Shown here piece after piece: positions 17,084-24,163 of a stretch of DNA of 56,754 nt. Positions within the stretch are counted from its first letter, which is position 1; the number at the start of each line of letters is the position of its first letter. Under the pieces are notes generated by a model, which made no database searches, was not told the origin of the DNA, and saw only the letters and a program-made list of their open reading frames with translations. Source of the DNA: Oleiharenicola sp. (GTDB lineage Bacteria; Verrucomicrobiota; Verrucomicrobiia; Opitutales; Opitutaceae); the NCBI GenBank assembly GCA_025363455.1, contig JANYDW010000023.1:1-56754 (forward strand). The letters run 5' to 3'. The position numbers and the translations under genes were made by a program.

Positions 17084-17225
17084 GGAAGGGCTGAAGGGCT
17101 GAAAAGCTGAAGGGCTGAAGCCCGGAAAGCCGAAAATGGGAATGGACGGACGTGCTCGATGGACAGGAAATTCGACGAAGGTTTCATTGTTCAGTCATTC
17201 AGCTATTCAGTTTTTCAGTTCTTCC
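17084..17225. repeat. Inverted pair of 8-bp CTGAANNN arrays
   Basis: Left array 17084-17130 (repeated GAAGGGCT units), right array 17190-17225 (TTCAGTCA, TTCAGCTA, TTCAGTTT, TTCAGTTC). It fills most of the nuoD-nuoI spacer. Confidence 0.75.
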
Positions 17226-17227
17226 CC

Positions 17228-18451
17228 TCACCGGTCTACTTCCCCCAGCACGATGTCGATGGAGCCGAGGATGACGACGGCGTCGGCGATGGTGCGGCCG
17301 AGGCACAGTTCCTCGAGGAGGGTGAGGTTGATGAGGGACGGCGGGCGGACGCGGTAACGCCACGGGTTGGTCGAGCCGTCGCTGATGAGATAGAAACCGA
17401 GTTCGCCCTTGGGGCCTTCGAGGCGGCCGTAAGCCTCGCCCACCTTGGGACGAAAGCCACGCAGTTTGGCCTTGGGGTCCATGATCGGACCGGCGGGGAG
17501 CTCGCGGAAGGCCTGTTGCAGGATTTTCACCGATTCACGCATTTCGAGGATGCGCATCATGTAGCGGTCGTAGGTGTCGCCATGTGCCCCGAGCGGTACG
17601 CGGAAATTGAAGCGCGGATAGAAGCCGTAGGCGTCCACCTTGCGCAGGTCGTAGTCGACGCCGGTGGCGCGGAGGCACGGACCGGTGATGCCGGCGTTGA
17701 TCGCTTGAGCGGCGCCCATCGGGCCGATCCCCTGGGTGCGGGCGAGCATGATCTCGTTGCCCGTCAGCATGGTCTCGTATTCGTCGAGGAAGCGCGGGAA
17801 GTTGTCCACGAGCGCACTGGCGGCCGCGAGCCAGGCGGGCGGCGGATCCACGCGGCAGCCGCCGAAGCGCTGGTAGTTGCACATCATGCGGGACCCGCTG
17901 AGGGACTCGAAGAGGTCGAGGATCTTCTCGCGCTCGCGGAAGGCATAGAGCAGCGGCGTGAACGAGGTGCCGAGGTCGTTGAAGAGGAAGCCGACGAGGC
18001 AGCTGTGGTTCACGAGCCGCGTGAGCTCGGCCATGATGACGCGCAGATATTGGGCGCGGTCGGGCACCGTGAGGCCGCCGAGTTTCTCGACCGCGAGGGC
18101 GTAGGCCCAGTTGTTCGACATCGAGCAGAGGTAGTCGAGCCGGTCGGTGTAGGGCATCGACGAGAGGTAGCTGGTGCTCTCGGCAATCTTCTCATGGTTG
18201 CGATGGAGGTAGCCGAAAACGGGCTTCAGCTTCACGATCTGCTCGCCGTCGAGGGTGACCACCATGCGGAACACGCCGTGGGTGGACGGATGTTGCGGTC
18301 CCATCGAGACCTCGAGCAAGTCGCCGTGAAATTCGTCGTGCACCGCGCGCACGGTCGGGCCGGGGGAGGGATTGAAAAGCTGAAAGGCTGAAGGGCTGGA
18401 GGGCTGAATATTTTCAGCGGGGGAAGAGGGAACTGGAGAAGAGGGGTTCAT
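17228..18451 (-). CDS. nuoD: Complex I subunit NuoD (49-kDa type)
   Basis: A 407-residue peripheral-arm subunit that forms the quinone-reduction site with NuoB and is related to NiFe-hydrogenase large subunits. Visible blocks: SMGPQHPSTHGVFRMV, then KPVFGYLHRNHEKIAES, SCLVGFLFNDLGTSFTP, RFGGCRVDPPP, and C-terminal LGSIDIVLGEVDR. The catalytic HPSTHG is intact. The first roughly 35 residues, before VRAVHDEFHGDLLE, are low-complexity (PSSPSAFQLFNPSPG) and are encoded by one arm of a TTCAGNNN phrase array, so this extension is repeat-derived. Start taken at the ATG at 18451, 11 bases after nuoC; a start nearer the conserved part is possible but no ATG is available there. Confidence 0.96.
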   Translation of the reverse strand: MNPSSPVPSSPAENIQPSSPSAFQLFNPSPGPTVRAVHDEFHGDLLEVSMGPQHPSTHGVFRMVVTLDGEQIVKLKPVFGYLHRNHEKIAESTSYLSSMPYTDRLDYLCSMSNNWAYALAVEKLGGLTVPDRAQYLRVIMAELTRLVNHSCLVGFLFNDLGTSFTPLLYAFREREKILDLFESLSGSRMMCNYQRFGGCRVDPPPAWLAAASALVDNFPRFLDEYETMLTGNEIMLARTQGIGPMGAAQAINAGITGPCLRATGVDYDLRKVDAYGFYPRFNFRVPLGAHGDTYDRYMMRILEMRESVKILQQAFRELPAGPIMDPKAKLRGFRPKVGEAYGRLEGPKGELGFYLISDGSTNPWRYRVRPPSLINLTLLEELCLGRTIADAVVILGSIDIVLGEVDR

Positions 18452-18488
18452 GCTTCAGACTTTCAGCTATTCAGCCCTTCAGTCTTTG
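18372..18488. repeat. Inverted pair of 8-bp CTGAANNN arrays across nuoC/nuoD
   Basis: Left array 18372-18410 lies inside the 5' end of nuoD and is translated; right array 18452-18488 covers the 3' end of nuoC, whose TGA stop belongs to a CTGAA unit. Confidence 0.75.
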
Positions 18489-19197
18489 GGTAATGCCCCT
18501 TTGCGCGGTCGAGCACGCTGCCGTGCGGCGTGGGCTCCCACTCAAAATCGTCGGGGGCGACATAGTCCCGGCGCATCGGGTGGTCCTTGAAACCGTCCCA
18601 CATCAGCAGGCGGCGGAGGTCGGGGTGACCCAGGAATACTATGCCGTACAGGTCGAAGATTTCCCGTTCCTGGAAGTCACAGGATTTCCAGACGGGGGTG
18701 AGCGAGGGCAGGAAAATCCGGTCGTTCCGGTTCTCAGTCCGCAGCCGCAGGATGACCGGCCCATGCTTCCGCGCCATGGAATAGAGATGGTAGACGGTTT
18801 CCAGATAGCCGGGCTGGATGCGCTTGGTCTTTTCCTCAACGACCTTGTCCGGCCCGCCGGCAGGGTCGGGCACTGATTTCTTCACCGTGTCCACAATCTC
18901 CTTTTCCGGCCAGTCGATCCCCGTGGCGTTCGAGCAGTAGTCGAGGCGCAGCATATCGTCATCGCGCAGAAAGGTCGCAATCTCGCGCGCGTGAGCAGCG
19001 TCCAGAAGCAAGGAGTGTTCGGCGGCCGGGCCGGGATTCGGCACCAACTCGATCGTCGCCGCGGGGAAGCGGGCGAGAAGGCGCGGAAGAATGGCTGAAG
19101 GGCTGAAAGGCGGAAGGGCTGAAGCCAAGGAGTTTTCCGCCACGGGTGGAGTGGATAGGTCAGGTTTGGCGGGATCGGGAGAGGCGGGAACTATCAT
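18463..19197 (-). CDS. nuoC: Complex I subunit NuoC (30-kDa type)
   Basis: A 244-residue peripheral-arm subunit. The conserved C-terminal half has ESCDFQEREIFDLYGIVF-like spelling as FQEREIFDLYGIVFLGHPDL followed by RRLLMWDGFKDHPMRRDY, the family signature. The N-terminal part (MIVPASPDPAKPDLSTPPVA and the following SALPPFSPSAILPRLL) is low in complexity and is partly encoded by a TTCAGNNN array, as in nuoD. The middle has an acidic/basic insert around KKSVPDPAGGPDKVVEEK that is not typical. NuoC and NuoD are separate here, not fused. The last codons and the TGA stop lie in the next repeat array. Confidence 0.94.
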   Translation of the reverse strand: MIVPASPDPAKPDLSTPPVAENSLASALPPFSPSAILPRLLARFPAATIELVPNPGPAAEHSLLLDAAHAREIATFLRDDDMLRLDYCSNATGIDWPEKEIVDTVKKSVPDPAGGPDKVVEEKTKRIQPGYLETVYHLYSMARKHGPVILRLRTENRNDRIFLPSLTPVWKSCDFQEREIFDLYGIVFLGHPDLRRLLMWDGFKDHPMRRDYVAPDDFEWEPTPHGSVLDRAKGHYPKTEGLNS

Positions 19198-19231
19198 TTT
19201 CAGTCCTTCAGTTTTTCAGCCCTTCAGCCCT
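19092..19231. repeat. Inverted pair of 8-bp CTGAANNN arrays across nuoB/nuoC
   Basis: Left array 19092-19126 is inside the 5' part of nuoC; right array 19197-19231 overlaps the nuoC start and the nuoB 3' end. The nuoB stop TGA and its last residues (RAEGLKN) are read from it. Confidence 0.75.
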
Positions 19232-19930
19232 TGGGCTCGCCGGCGGTTTGAACAAATCCGGATTGTGCGGCGGCTCGAGGTCATGCGCGCCATAGTCGGG
19301 AATCGGGAACTCGCTGGCTGAATCAGCCTGGAGATGGCGTGCGGCCTGTGGACCCGAGACGTGTTCGGCCCGGATCTTGGCCTGCAGTTCGGTGAGGCCG
19401 TGCAGCAGGGCCTCCGGACGCGGCGGGCAGCCGGGGATGTAGATGTCGACGGGAATCAGGCGGTCAATGCCCTTGAGGACGTTGTAGCCCTGTTTGAAGG
19501 GGCCGCCGGAAATAGCGCAGGCGCCCATGGCGATGCAGTATTTCGGCTCAGGCATCTGATTCCAGAGGCGGACGACGAGCGGCGCCATTTTCTTGGTGAC
19601 GGTGCCGGAGACGATCATGAGGTCGGCCTGACGCGGCGACGGGCGGAAGATCTCGGCGCCGAAGCGCGCGATGTCGAAGCGCGCCGTGGCGGCGGCAATC
19701 ATCTCGATCGCGCAGCAGGCCAGACCGAATTGCAGCGGCCAGATCGAGTTGCTCCGGCCCCAGCCGTAAAGCTCCTCGAGGCTGGTCAGCAAGATCCCAT
19801 GTTGGCGGAGGTCCTCGCGTTCGGAATCGGAAATGTTGCCAGCGGCGGGCCCGCCTTCGCCCGCTGGGCTTCGTCGAGGTTCGTCCTGGGGCGAAGCCCC
19901 AGGCGAAAAAGGAGGTGTGAGGTTGCTCAT
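19208..19930 (-). CDS. nuoB: Complex I subunit NuoB (cluster N2)
   Basis: A 240-residue peripheral-arm subunit that holds the terminal [4Fe-4S] cluster N2 next to the quinone site. The tandem-cysteine motif [21 protein letters not shown] and [11 protein letters not shown] supply the four ligands. The N-terminal roughly 55 residues (Pro/Gly/Ser-rich, ending [14 protein letters not shown]) precede the conserved [15 protein letters not shown] and look added. The C-terminus RAEGLKN is encoded by the phrase repeat downstream. Start at the ATG at 19930, one base after the nuoA stop; the frame is open upstream inside nuoA but that is a shadow. Confidence 0.95.
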   Translation of the reverse strand: MSNLTPPFSPGASPQDEPRRSPAGEGGPAAGNISDSEREDLRQHGILLTSLEELYGWGRSNSIWPLQFGLACCAIEMIAAATARFDIARFGAEIFRPSPRQADLMIVSGTVTKKMAPLVVRLWNQMPEPKYCIAMGACAISGGPFKQGYNVLKGIDRLIPVDIYIPGCPPRPEALLHGLTELQAKIRAEHVSGPQAARHLQADSASEFPIPDYGAHDLEPPHNPDLFKPPASPRAEGLKN

Positions 19931-19931
19931 G

Positions 19932-20303
19932 TTATTTCCATTCCAAGTGCCCCCGGTGCCAGGCCCAGACGAGACCCTCGGCCAGTAGGAGGATGAATAT
20001 GAGCATGGCAATCAGCGCGCCTGATGGCAGGCCGGTCAGCGCCACGGCGAAGGGCAGGAGGAAGAGCACCTCGACGTCGAAGATAAGGAACAGGATCGCG
20101 TACAGGTAATAGTGGGCCTTGAACTGGATCCAAGAGTCGCCGCTGGCCGGCAGGCCGCACTCGTAGGTGGCGTTTTTGCTCTTCCCCGGTTTGGCGGGTT
20201 GGAAGCACTTCACCCAGAGCCAGGCAACAGCGAGCATGACCAAGGGAAAGGCGAGGGCGATGCCGAGAAAGAGAGCCAGAAACGCGTGGGGATGGTCGCT
20301 CAT
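19932..20303 (-). CDS. nuoA: Complex I subunit NuoA
   Basis: A 123-residue membrane subunit and first gene of the nuo operon. It has three hydrophobic helices and the family pattern [19 protein letters not shown], then [20 protein letters not shown]; the Cys-Gly of the long loop and the acidic FDVEV helix are intact. The gene starts 245 bp from the ferredoxin gene on the other strand, so this gap should hold the operon promoter; no convincing -35/-10 pair could be picked by eye. Confidence 0.95.
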   Translation of the reverse strand: MSDHPHAFLALFLGIALAFPLVMLAVAWLWVKCFQPAKPGKSKNATYECGLPASGDSWIQFKAHYYLYAILFLIFDVEVLFLLPFAVALTGLPSGALIAMLIFILLLAEGLVWAWHRGHLEWK

Positions 20304-20548
20304 ATCCGAGGGGACTCAGCATCCGGAATCGGCGCGCGGATTCAACGGTTATCCGGCTCCGTCTCTTGCCCGAAGCTAAGCATCCCTTGTCGTGGGGGTC
20401 GGGCCGGTCGCGGAGCCTTGCCCTGGCTGCCAGGCCGGCCGGATACGGCAAGATATGCGAGGCTCTGGTCAACCGGTGCCGAGCGGCCGAACTGGGGCCG
20501 TGGCACACTGCTGCCTCCCCAAACTTCCAACCTCCACTCCCCCTCACC

Positions 20549-20782
20549 ATGGCCACCCTGACCGATCGCTTGCCGATCAACGTTGCCGGACGCTTCTTCG
20601 TCGATTCGTCCTGTATTGACTGCGACCAGTGCCGCGCCGAGTCGCCGGACTTCTTCGGTCGCGACACGGAAAACGGAACCTCTTTTGTGAAGCGTCAACC
20701 CCTGACGCCCGAGGAAATCGTCGAGGTAGAGGCGGCGGTGACTAATTGCGCCACGGCCTCGATCGGCGACGAGTTGGGCTGA
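20549..20782 (+). CDS. Small single-cluster ferredoxin
   Basis: A 77-residue acidic ferredoxin. The motif CIDCDQCRAESPDFF (from about residue 22) with a later lone NCATASIGDE gives the C-x2-C-x2-C...C pattern of a single [4Fe-4S] (or [3Fe-4S]) cluster of the Fer4_15/Fer4_19 sort. There is no second cluster motif. The start at the ATG at 20549 gives MATLTDRLPINVAGRFFVDS; the frame is open further upstream but without family resemblance. It is divergent from the nuo operon and could be the electron carrier between PFOR (nifJ, 15 kb away) and complex I. That link rests on proximity only. Confidence 0.9.
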   Translation: MATLTDRLPINVAGRFFVDSSCIDCDQCRAESPDFFGRDTENGTSFVKRQPLTPEEIVEVEAAVTNCATASIGDELG

Positions 20783-20799
20783 AACCACCGGGTGTTTGT

Positions 20800-20875
20800 G
20801 TAGGGCGGGATCGCTGATCCCGCCATTTCGTACATCTTCTTAATGTTCGTGGCGGGATCAGCGATCCCACCCTAC
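20800..20875. repeat. REPIN-like element, GTAG heads
   Basis: GTAG (20800) is followed by arms GGCGGGATC and GATCCCGCC; after a 26-bp spacer the inverted partner ends CTAC (20875). The same palindrome recurs at 34885-34996, where another element interrupts it. It sits between the convergent ferredoxin and dehydratase genes and may act as a bidirectional terminator. Confidence 0.8.
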
Positions 20876-20908
20876 AGCGCCAACACGGGGCTGATAACCC
20901 CGCCTCGA

Positions 20909-21862
20909 TCACGACTTCACCCACGGCAGCTTGTCGAGATCGACATTGCCGCCGGTGAGAATGATTCCGATCCGCCGGCCTTGGGCGGACAGTTTGCCTT
21001 CCATGATGGCCGCATAGGGCACAGCAGCGGAGGGCTCGACGACGATGTGCAACGTTTCCCAGATGGCCCGCATCGCGGCGACGATGCCGGTCTCGGAAAC
21101 GGTGACGACGTCATCCACGGACTCGAGAATGATCGGGAAGTTTTTTTCACCCGTGCAGTTGGTGCGCAGGCCGTCGGCGATGGTGGCCGGCGTCGGGATG
21201 GAAATGCGGTGTTTCGCGTGGAAAGACTGGGCGACATCGTCGGCGAGAGCAGGCTCAACCCCGATGACCTTGACTCCGGGGCGGAGGGCCTTGGCCGCCA
21301 CGGCCGTGCCGCAGAGCAGACCGCCGCCGCCAACGGGGCAGAGGATGACATCGAGCGCCGGTTCATCCTCCAGCAATTCCACGGCGGCCGTGCCCTGGCC
21401 GGCGGCGACGCGCAGGTCGTCGAAGGGGTGGACAATGGTGGCGCCGGTGCGGGCGGCGACCTGGGCGCAGGCGGCCTCGCGGGCGGCAAGATTGGGTTCG
21501 CAGAACGTAATCCAACCGCCATAGGAGCCGACGTTGCGGACCTTTGACTCGGGCGCGCCGGCGGGCATGATGATGTGGGCGGTGATGCCGCGCAGCTGGG
21601 CGGCGCGGGCGAGAGCGGCGGCGTGGTTGCCGGAGGAATGCGTGACCACCCCGGAAGAGGCTTCCGCGTCGGTGAGGGAAAACACGGCATTGCAGGCGCC
21701 GCGGGACTTGAAGGCGCCCGCTTCCTGGAAGTTCTCGCACTTGAAAAACAAGCTGCCGCCGCAGGCCGCGTCGAGGCGCTCGCTGGTGAGCACGGGCGTG
21801 CGCTTGATGAACGGACGGATGCGCTCGTGGGCGGCGCGGATCGTAGCGAGGTCGAGCGGCAT
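20909..21862 (-). CDS. PLP-dependent threonine/serine dehydratase or serine racemase family
   Basis: A 317-residue fold-type II PLP enzyme. The Schiff-base lysine is in FFKCENFQEAGAFKSRGA (Lys at about residue 52), the substrate loop is HSSGNHAAA, and the phosphate-binding glycine loop is CPVGGGGLLCG (about 175-184). The length is that of the short, single-domain catabolic or racemase type without the C-terminal ACT regulatory domain of IlvA, so it likely deaminates L-threonine or L-serine, or racemises serine; sequence alone does not decide. Start at the ATG at 21862 (MPLDLATIRAAHERI); the longer open frame is made of the CACGAAATA repeat. It is a stand-alone gene, convergent with the ferredoxin. 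Confidence 0.88.
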   Translation of the reverse strand: MPLDLATIRAAHERIRPFIKRTPVLTSERLDAACGGSLFFKCENFQEAGAFKSRGACNAVFSLTDAEASSGVVTHSSGNHAAALARAAQLRGITAHIIMPAGAPESKVRNVGSYGGWITFCEPNLAAREAACAQVAARTGATIVHPFDDLRVAAGQGTAAVELLEDEPALDVILCPVGGGGLLCGTAVAAKALRPGVKVIGVEPALADDVAQSFHAKHRISIPTPATIADGLRTNCTGEKNFPIILESVDDVVTVSETGIVAAMRAIWETLHIVVEPSAAVPYAAIMEGKLSAQGRRIGIILTGGNVDLDKLPWVKS

Positions 21863-21881
21863 GACTGTGAGAATGGGTAAC

Positions 21882-22119
21882 CACGAAATACACGAAATAC
21901 ACGAAAAGAAAAATGATGGCCCGCGAATCACGCGAATAGACGCGAAAAAGCAGGGCGGTTAAACGCGGAGGACGCGAAGTCCGCGGAGGGAGATTCGCCG
22001 ATTGGATTCCTCCGCGATTTCTGCGTCCTTCGCGTTAAATATCGGGGTTCGATGCATCTGCCGGGAGGGCTGGCTGGGCTTTGCGCTTCCCCATTCGCGG
22101 AAATTCGCGTGATTAGCGG
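21882..22119. repeat. Nested inverted 9-bp phrase arrays
   Basis: Arrays from left to right: CACGAAATA x3 (21882-21908), CGCGAATNN x3 (21922-21949), CGCGGAGNN-type (21963-21990), its inverse CTCCGCG-type (22009-22037), and ATTCGCGNN x3 (22093-22119), the inverse of the second. So two nonad arrays are nested as inverted pairs. No gene was seen in this stretch. Confidence 0.75.
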
Positions 22120-22143
22120 GAAAATCTGGCTAAGGTGCGCATC

Positions 22144-22530
22144 ATGACCGTCAAAAAACTTCTCCACACCCGCATGCGGGTAAACGACCTCGAGCGCTCC
22201 GTGAAATTCTACACCGAGGCGTTGGGTCTCACAGCCTCCCGTCGGCACACGTCACCCCGCGGGGCGCAGCTGGTGTTTCTGACCACCCCCGGCAGTGATG
22301 AGGAGATCGAGCTTTGCCAGATGCCGCCCGGTGCCGAGTCAGTGAAGGTCCAGTCTGATCTCATGCACCTCGCCTTCGAGGTGGATGATCTCGCGGACTT
22401 TGCCGCCGCCGCGGCGAAGAAAGGTTACGCTCTGAGCGATGGCCCCACGAAGACCGGCAGCGGCTCCGTGATCGCCTTTCTCGACGCCCCCGAGGGCTAC
22501 GAAGTGGAGCTGATCCAGAGGGGGAAATGA
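22144..22530 (+). CDS. gloA: Glyoxalase I / VOC-family lyase
   Basis: A 128-residue cytoplasmic protein of the vicinal-oxygen-chelate fold, single domain, normal length for lactoylglutathione lyase. The four metal ligands expected in glyoxalase I are visible: His in LLHTRMRVNDLERSVKFY, Glu in EIELCQM, His in LMHLAFEVDD, and Glu in GYEVELIQ. It would convert the hemithioacetal of methylglyoxal and a thiol into a lactoyl thioester. Start taken at the ATG at 22144 (MTVKKLL); one at 22135 adds three residues. A REPIN-like element follows the stop and separates it from the convergent glycosylase gene. Confidence 0.88.
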   Translation: MTVKKLLHTRMRVNDLERSVKFYTEALGLTASRRHTSPRGAQLVFLTTPGSDEEIELCQMPPGAESVKVQSDLMHLAFEVDDLADFAAAAAKKGYALSDGPTKTGSGSVIAFLDAPEGYEVELIQRGK

Positions 22531-22533
22531 GAG

Positions 22534-22589
22534 GTAGGGCGGCGAGTCCCTTCGCCGCCGATCGGCGCGGAGCGGAGTCCGCGCCCTAC
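22534..22589. repeat. REPIN-like element, GTAG heads
   Basis: GTAG at 22534, CTAC at 22586-22589, with hairpins between. The minus-strand TAG of the right head is the stop codon of the OGG-type gene (22586-22588). Confidence 0.8.
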
Positions 22590-23569
22590 CTTCCGCCGTA
22601 TTTTCGTTCCCACGAAAAAAGGTACTGCTGCGCGAGCCCGGCGAGCGGACCGAAGTGGGCGCGGCCGAAATGCGCGACCTGGGCCGGTTTCCAGCCATCG
22701 AGGCCGTAGCGCCGGGCGAGGGACTTGAGTACCCACGTGTCGACCGGGAAGGCCTCAAGTTTCCCGGCGCCGAAGAGCAGCACACAATCGGCGACTTTTT
22801 CGCCGACGCCCGGCAGTTCGAGCAGCCGGACCTTGGCCTCGGGGTAGGGCAGGCGTTCGGTTTCGTCGAGCCAGCCCGGGTGCGCGGCGAGGAACATTGC
22901 GGTCTCGTGAATGTAGCGCGCGCGAAAACCGAGCAGGCAGGCGCGGAGGTCCTTCTCGGGAATGGCGGCGAGTTGGTCCCAAGTCGGGAGCTGATGATAG
23001 GTAGGGACGGACCGCTGGGCCGTCCGCGAATGTCCTGACGGCGCGCCCAGCGGTCGCGCTCTACCAATTTTCGAGCCATGCCGCTCCGCCAGTAGGGCGC
23101 ACATCTGCTTGATCTGGACGATCTGCTTGGTGGCACTGCAGAGGAAACCGAGCAGGGTCTCGCCGAAGGGCTGGCGTAGGATACGCAGGCCGGGATAGGC
23201 CGCGATGCATTGGGCAAGATGCGGATCGCTCCGCCACGGCAGGGAGTCGGTGAGCGCGGCCCAGTCGGTGTCGAGGCCGAGGTAGCGCGTCAGAGCGGAT
23301 TCGCTCGCTCCGGGCAACCCGCGCCACTCGAGGGAGTCAGCATGCAGACGAAGCTGGACGACATTGTCCTGCCAGATTCCGGACCAAACGCGGGGTTCAA
23401 CCTTCGCCAAGGCTATGGCTGACAGGGGCGGCACCCCGCCTCCATCAATCGGGTGCCACCTAAAACTCTGTCCGCCGTCGAGGGTCTCAGCGAGGACAGC
23501 GGGGGATGGATTCCAGCCCGCGAGCGGCTGCCAGTCGGACCAAGGAGTTTGTGGTGAGCGCCGTAACAT
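22586..23569 (-). CDS. OGG1-type 8-oxoguanine DNA glycosylase
   Basis: A 327-residue base-excision repair enzyme of the HhH-GPD superfamily. The helix-hairpin-helix ELPGVGEKVADC carries the catalytic lysine (about residue 258), and the catalytic aspartate is in FPVDTW (about 277), as in OGG1. The N-terminal TATA-box-fold part has DGGQSFRWHP, typical of the OGG N domain. Two stretches look inserted. Residues about 169-190 (with ARPLGAPSGHSRTAQRS) are the translation of a REPIN-like element at 23001-23064, and residues about 41-57 come from a TTCGCCAAGGCT-type repeat. Both keep the frame. The stop codon is the TAG of another REP head. No clear partner genes. Confidence 0.88.
   Translation of the reverse strand: MLRRSPQTPWSDWQPLAGWNPSPAVLAETLDGGQSFRWHPIDGGGVPPLSAIALAKVEPRVWSGIWQDNVVQLRLHADSLEWRGLPGASESALTRYLGLDTDWAALTDSLPWRSDPHLAQCIAAYPGLRILRQPFGETLLGFLCSATKQIVQIKQMCALLAERHGSKIGRARPLGAPSGHSRTAQRSVPTYHQLPTWDQLAAIPEKDLRACLLGFRARYIHETAMFLAAHPGWLDETERLPYPEAKVRLLELPGVGEKVADCVLLFGAGKLEAFPVDTWVLKSLARRYGLDGWKPAQVAHFGRAHFGPLAGLAQQYLFSWERKYGGR
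23001..23064. repeat. REPIN-like element inside the OGG coding sequence
   Basis: GTAG at 23001 and CTAC at 23061-23064, with arms around GGACCGCTGGGCCGTCC on the left and GGCGCGCCCAGCGGTC on the right. The reading frame runs straight through it. Confidence 0.75.
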
Positions 23570-23587
23570 GTTTGGAAGCGCTTCGCT

Positions 23588-23637
23588 GGAGGGTCGGCCT
23601 CCCGGCCGACCGTGGCCGGGCAGGAGCCCGGCCCTCC
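23588..23637. repeat. REPIN-like element, GGAG heads
   Basis: GGAG (23588) followed by arms GGTCGGCC/GGCCGACC, then arms GGCCGGGC/GCCCGGCC ending CTCC (23637). It lies between two minus-strand genes. Confidence 0.8.
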
Positions 23638-23638
23638 A

Positions 23639-24163
23639 TCATTTCGCCGTCGGCTTTTCCCAGAGATAACTTTTGTCGGTGGCGAGGACGCGGCCGTCCG
23701 CGTCGATCAGATCCAGTTTCCAGGCGACGGGATTGATTTTGGGATCGGGCCAGTCGGCCCCGGTGAGTCCGAGATGGAACACGGTGTCACCCGCCTTGAG
23801 CTCGGGGCTGAAGGTGTAGCTCACCGGCTTGGCGTTGGCCGTCGTAATGATCTCCAAGCTGGCCTTGATGGTTTTGGCCGGACCGGGATTGGCGGCACGG
23901 ACGAGAAAATAGAAGCCGCCGCGCTGGTCGGGATGGGTGCGGAGGACGGCCTCGCCGCCCGTGTTCTCCTTGCCGTCGAGATATTCCGAGATGCGCTTGA
24001 ACGAGGCGGCCGAGCGCCAGCCGGTATAGACGTGGACAATGTTGAGGTTGCTGGCGGGGGCGTCCTCCTTCGCCAAGGCTTCGGAGGACAAAGCCGCGGT
24101 GATCGTGACCGCGATGAGAGTCAAAAATGGGCGTAAAGTCACTGGGTGGGAAAATGTGTTCAC
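23639..24163 (-). CDS. Secreted protein of unknown function
   Basis: A 174-residue protein with an N-terminal signal-like segment (FLTLIAVTITAALSSEALA) and then a compact, mostly beta-predicted domain with NIVHVYTGWRSAASFKRISE, FYFLVRAANPGP and TVFHLGLTGADWP. I do not recognise the family. The start is a GTG at 24163 that overlaps the stop of the upstream peptide-binding protein by four bases (GTGA), so the two are translationally coupled and may act together at the cell envelope. The end of the signal region is encoded by a TTCGCCAAGGCTTCGGAGG repeat, so the cleavage region is repeat-derived. Function cannot be named. Confidence 0.75.
   Translation of the reverse strand: MNTFSHPVTLRPFLTLIAVTITAALSSEALAKEDAPASNLNIVHVYTGWRSAASFKRISEYLDGKENTGGEAVLRTHPDQRGGFYFLVRAANPGPAKTIKASLEIITTANAKPVSYTFSPELKAGDTVFHLGLTGADWPDPKINPVAWKLDLIDADGRVLATDKSYLWEKPTAK

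Noticed and set aside
17159..18391. 410-codon plus-strand frame opposite nuoD
   Set aside because: Shadow of nuoD; composition typical of antisense frames here.
14276..19231. Phrase arrays as a CRISPR array
   Set aside because: Units are only 8 bp with no spacers of fixed length and no cas genes.
20509..20525. Sigma-54-like promoter (TGGCAC...TGC) before the ferredoxin gene
   Set aside because: The spacing between GG and GC is nine, not ten, bases, and no activator gene is near.
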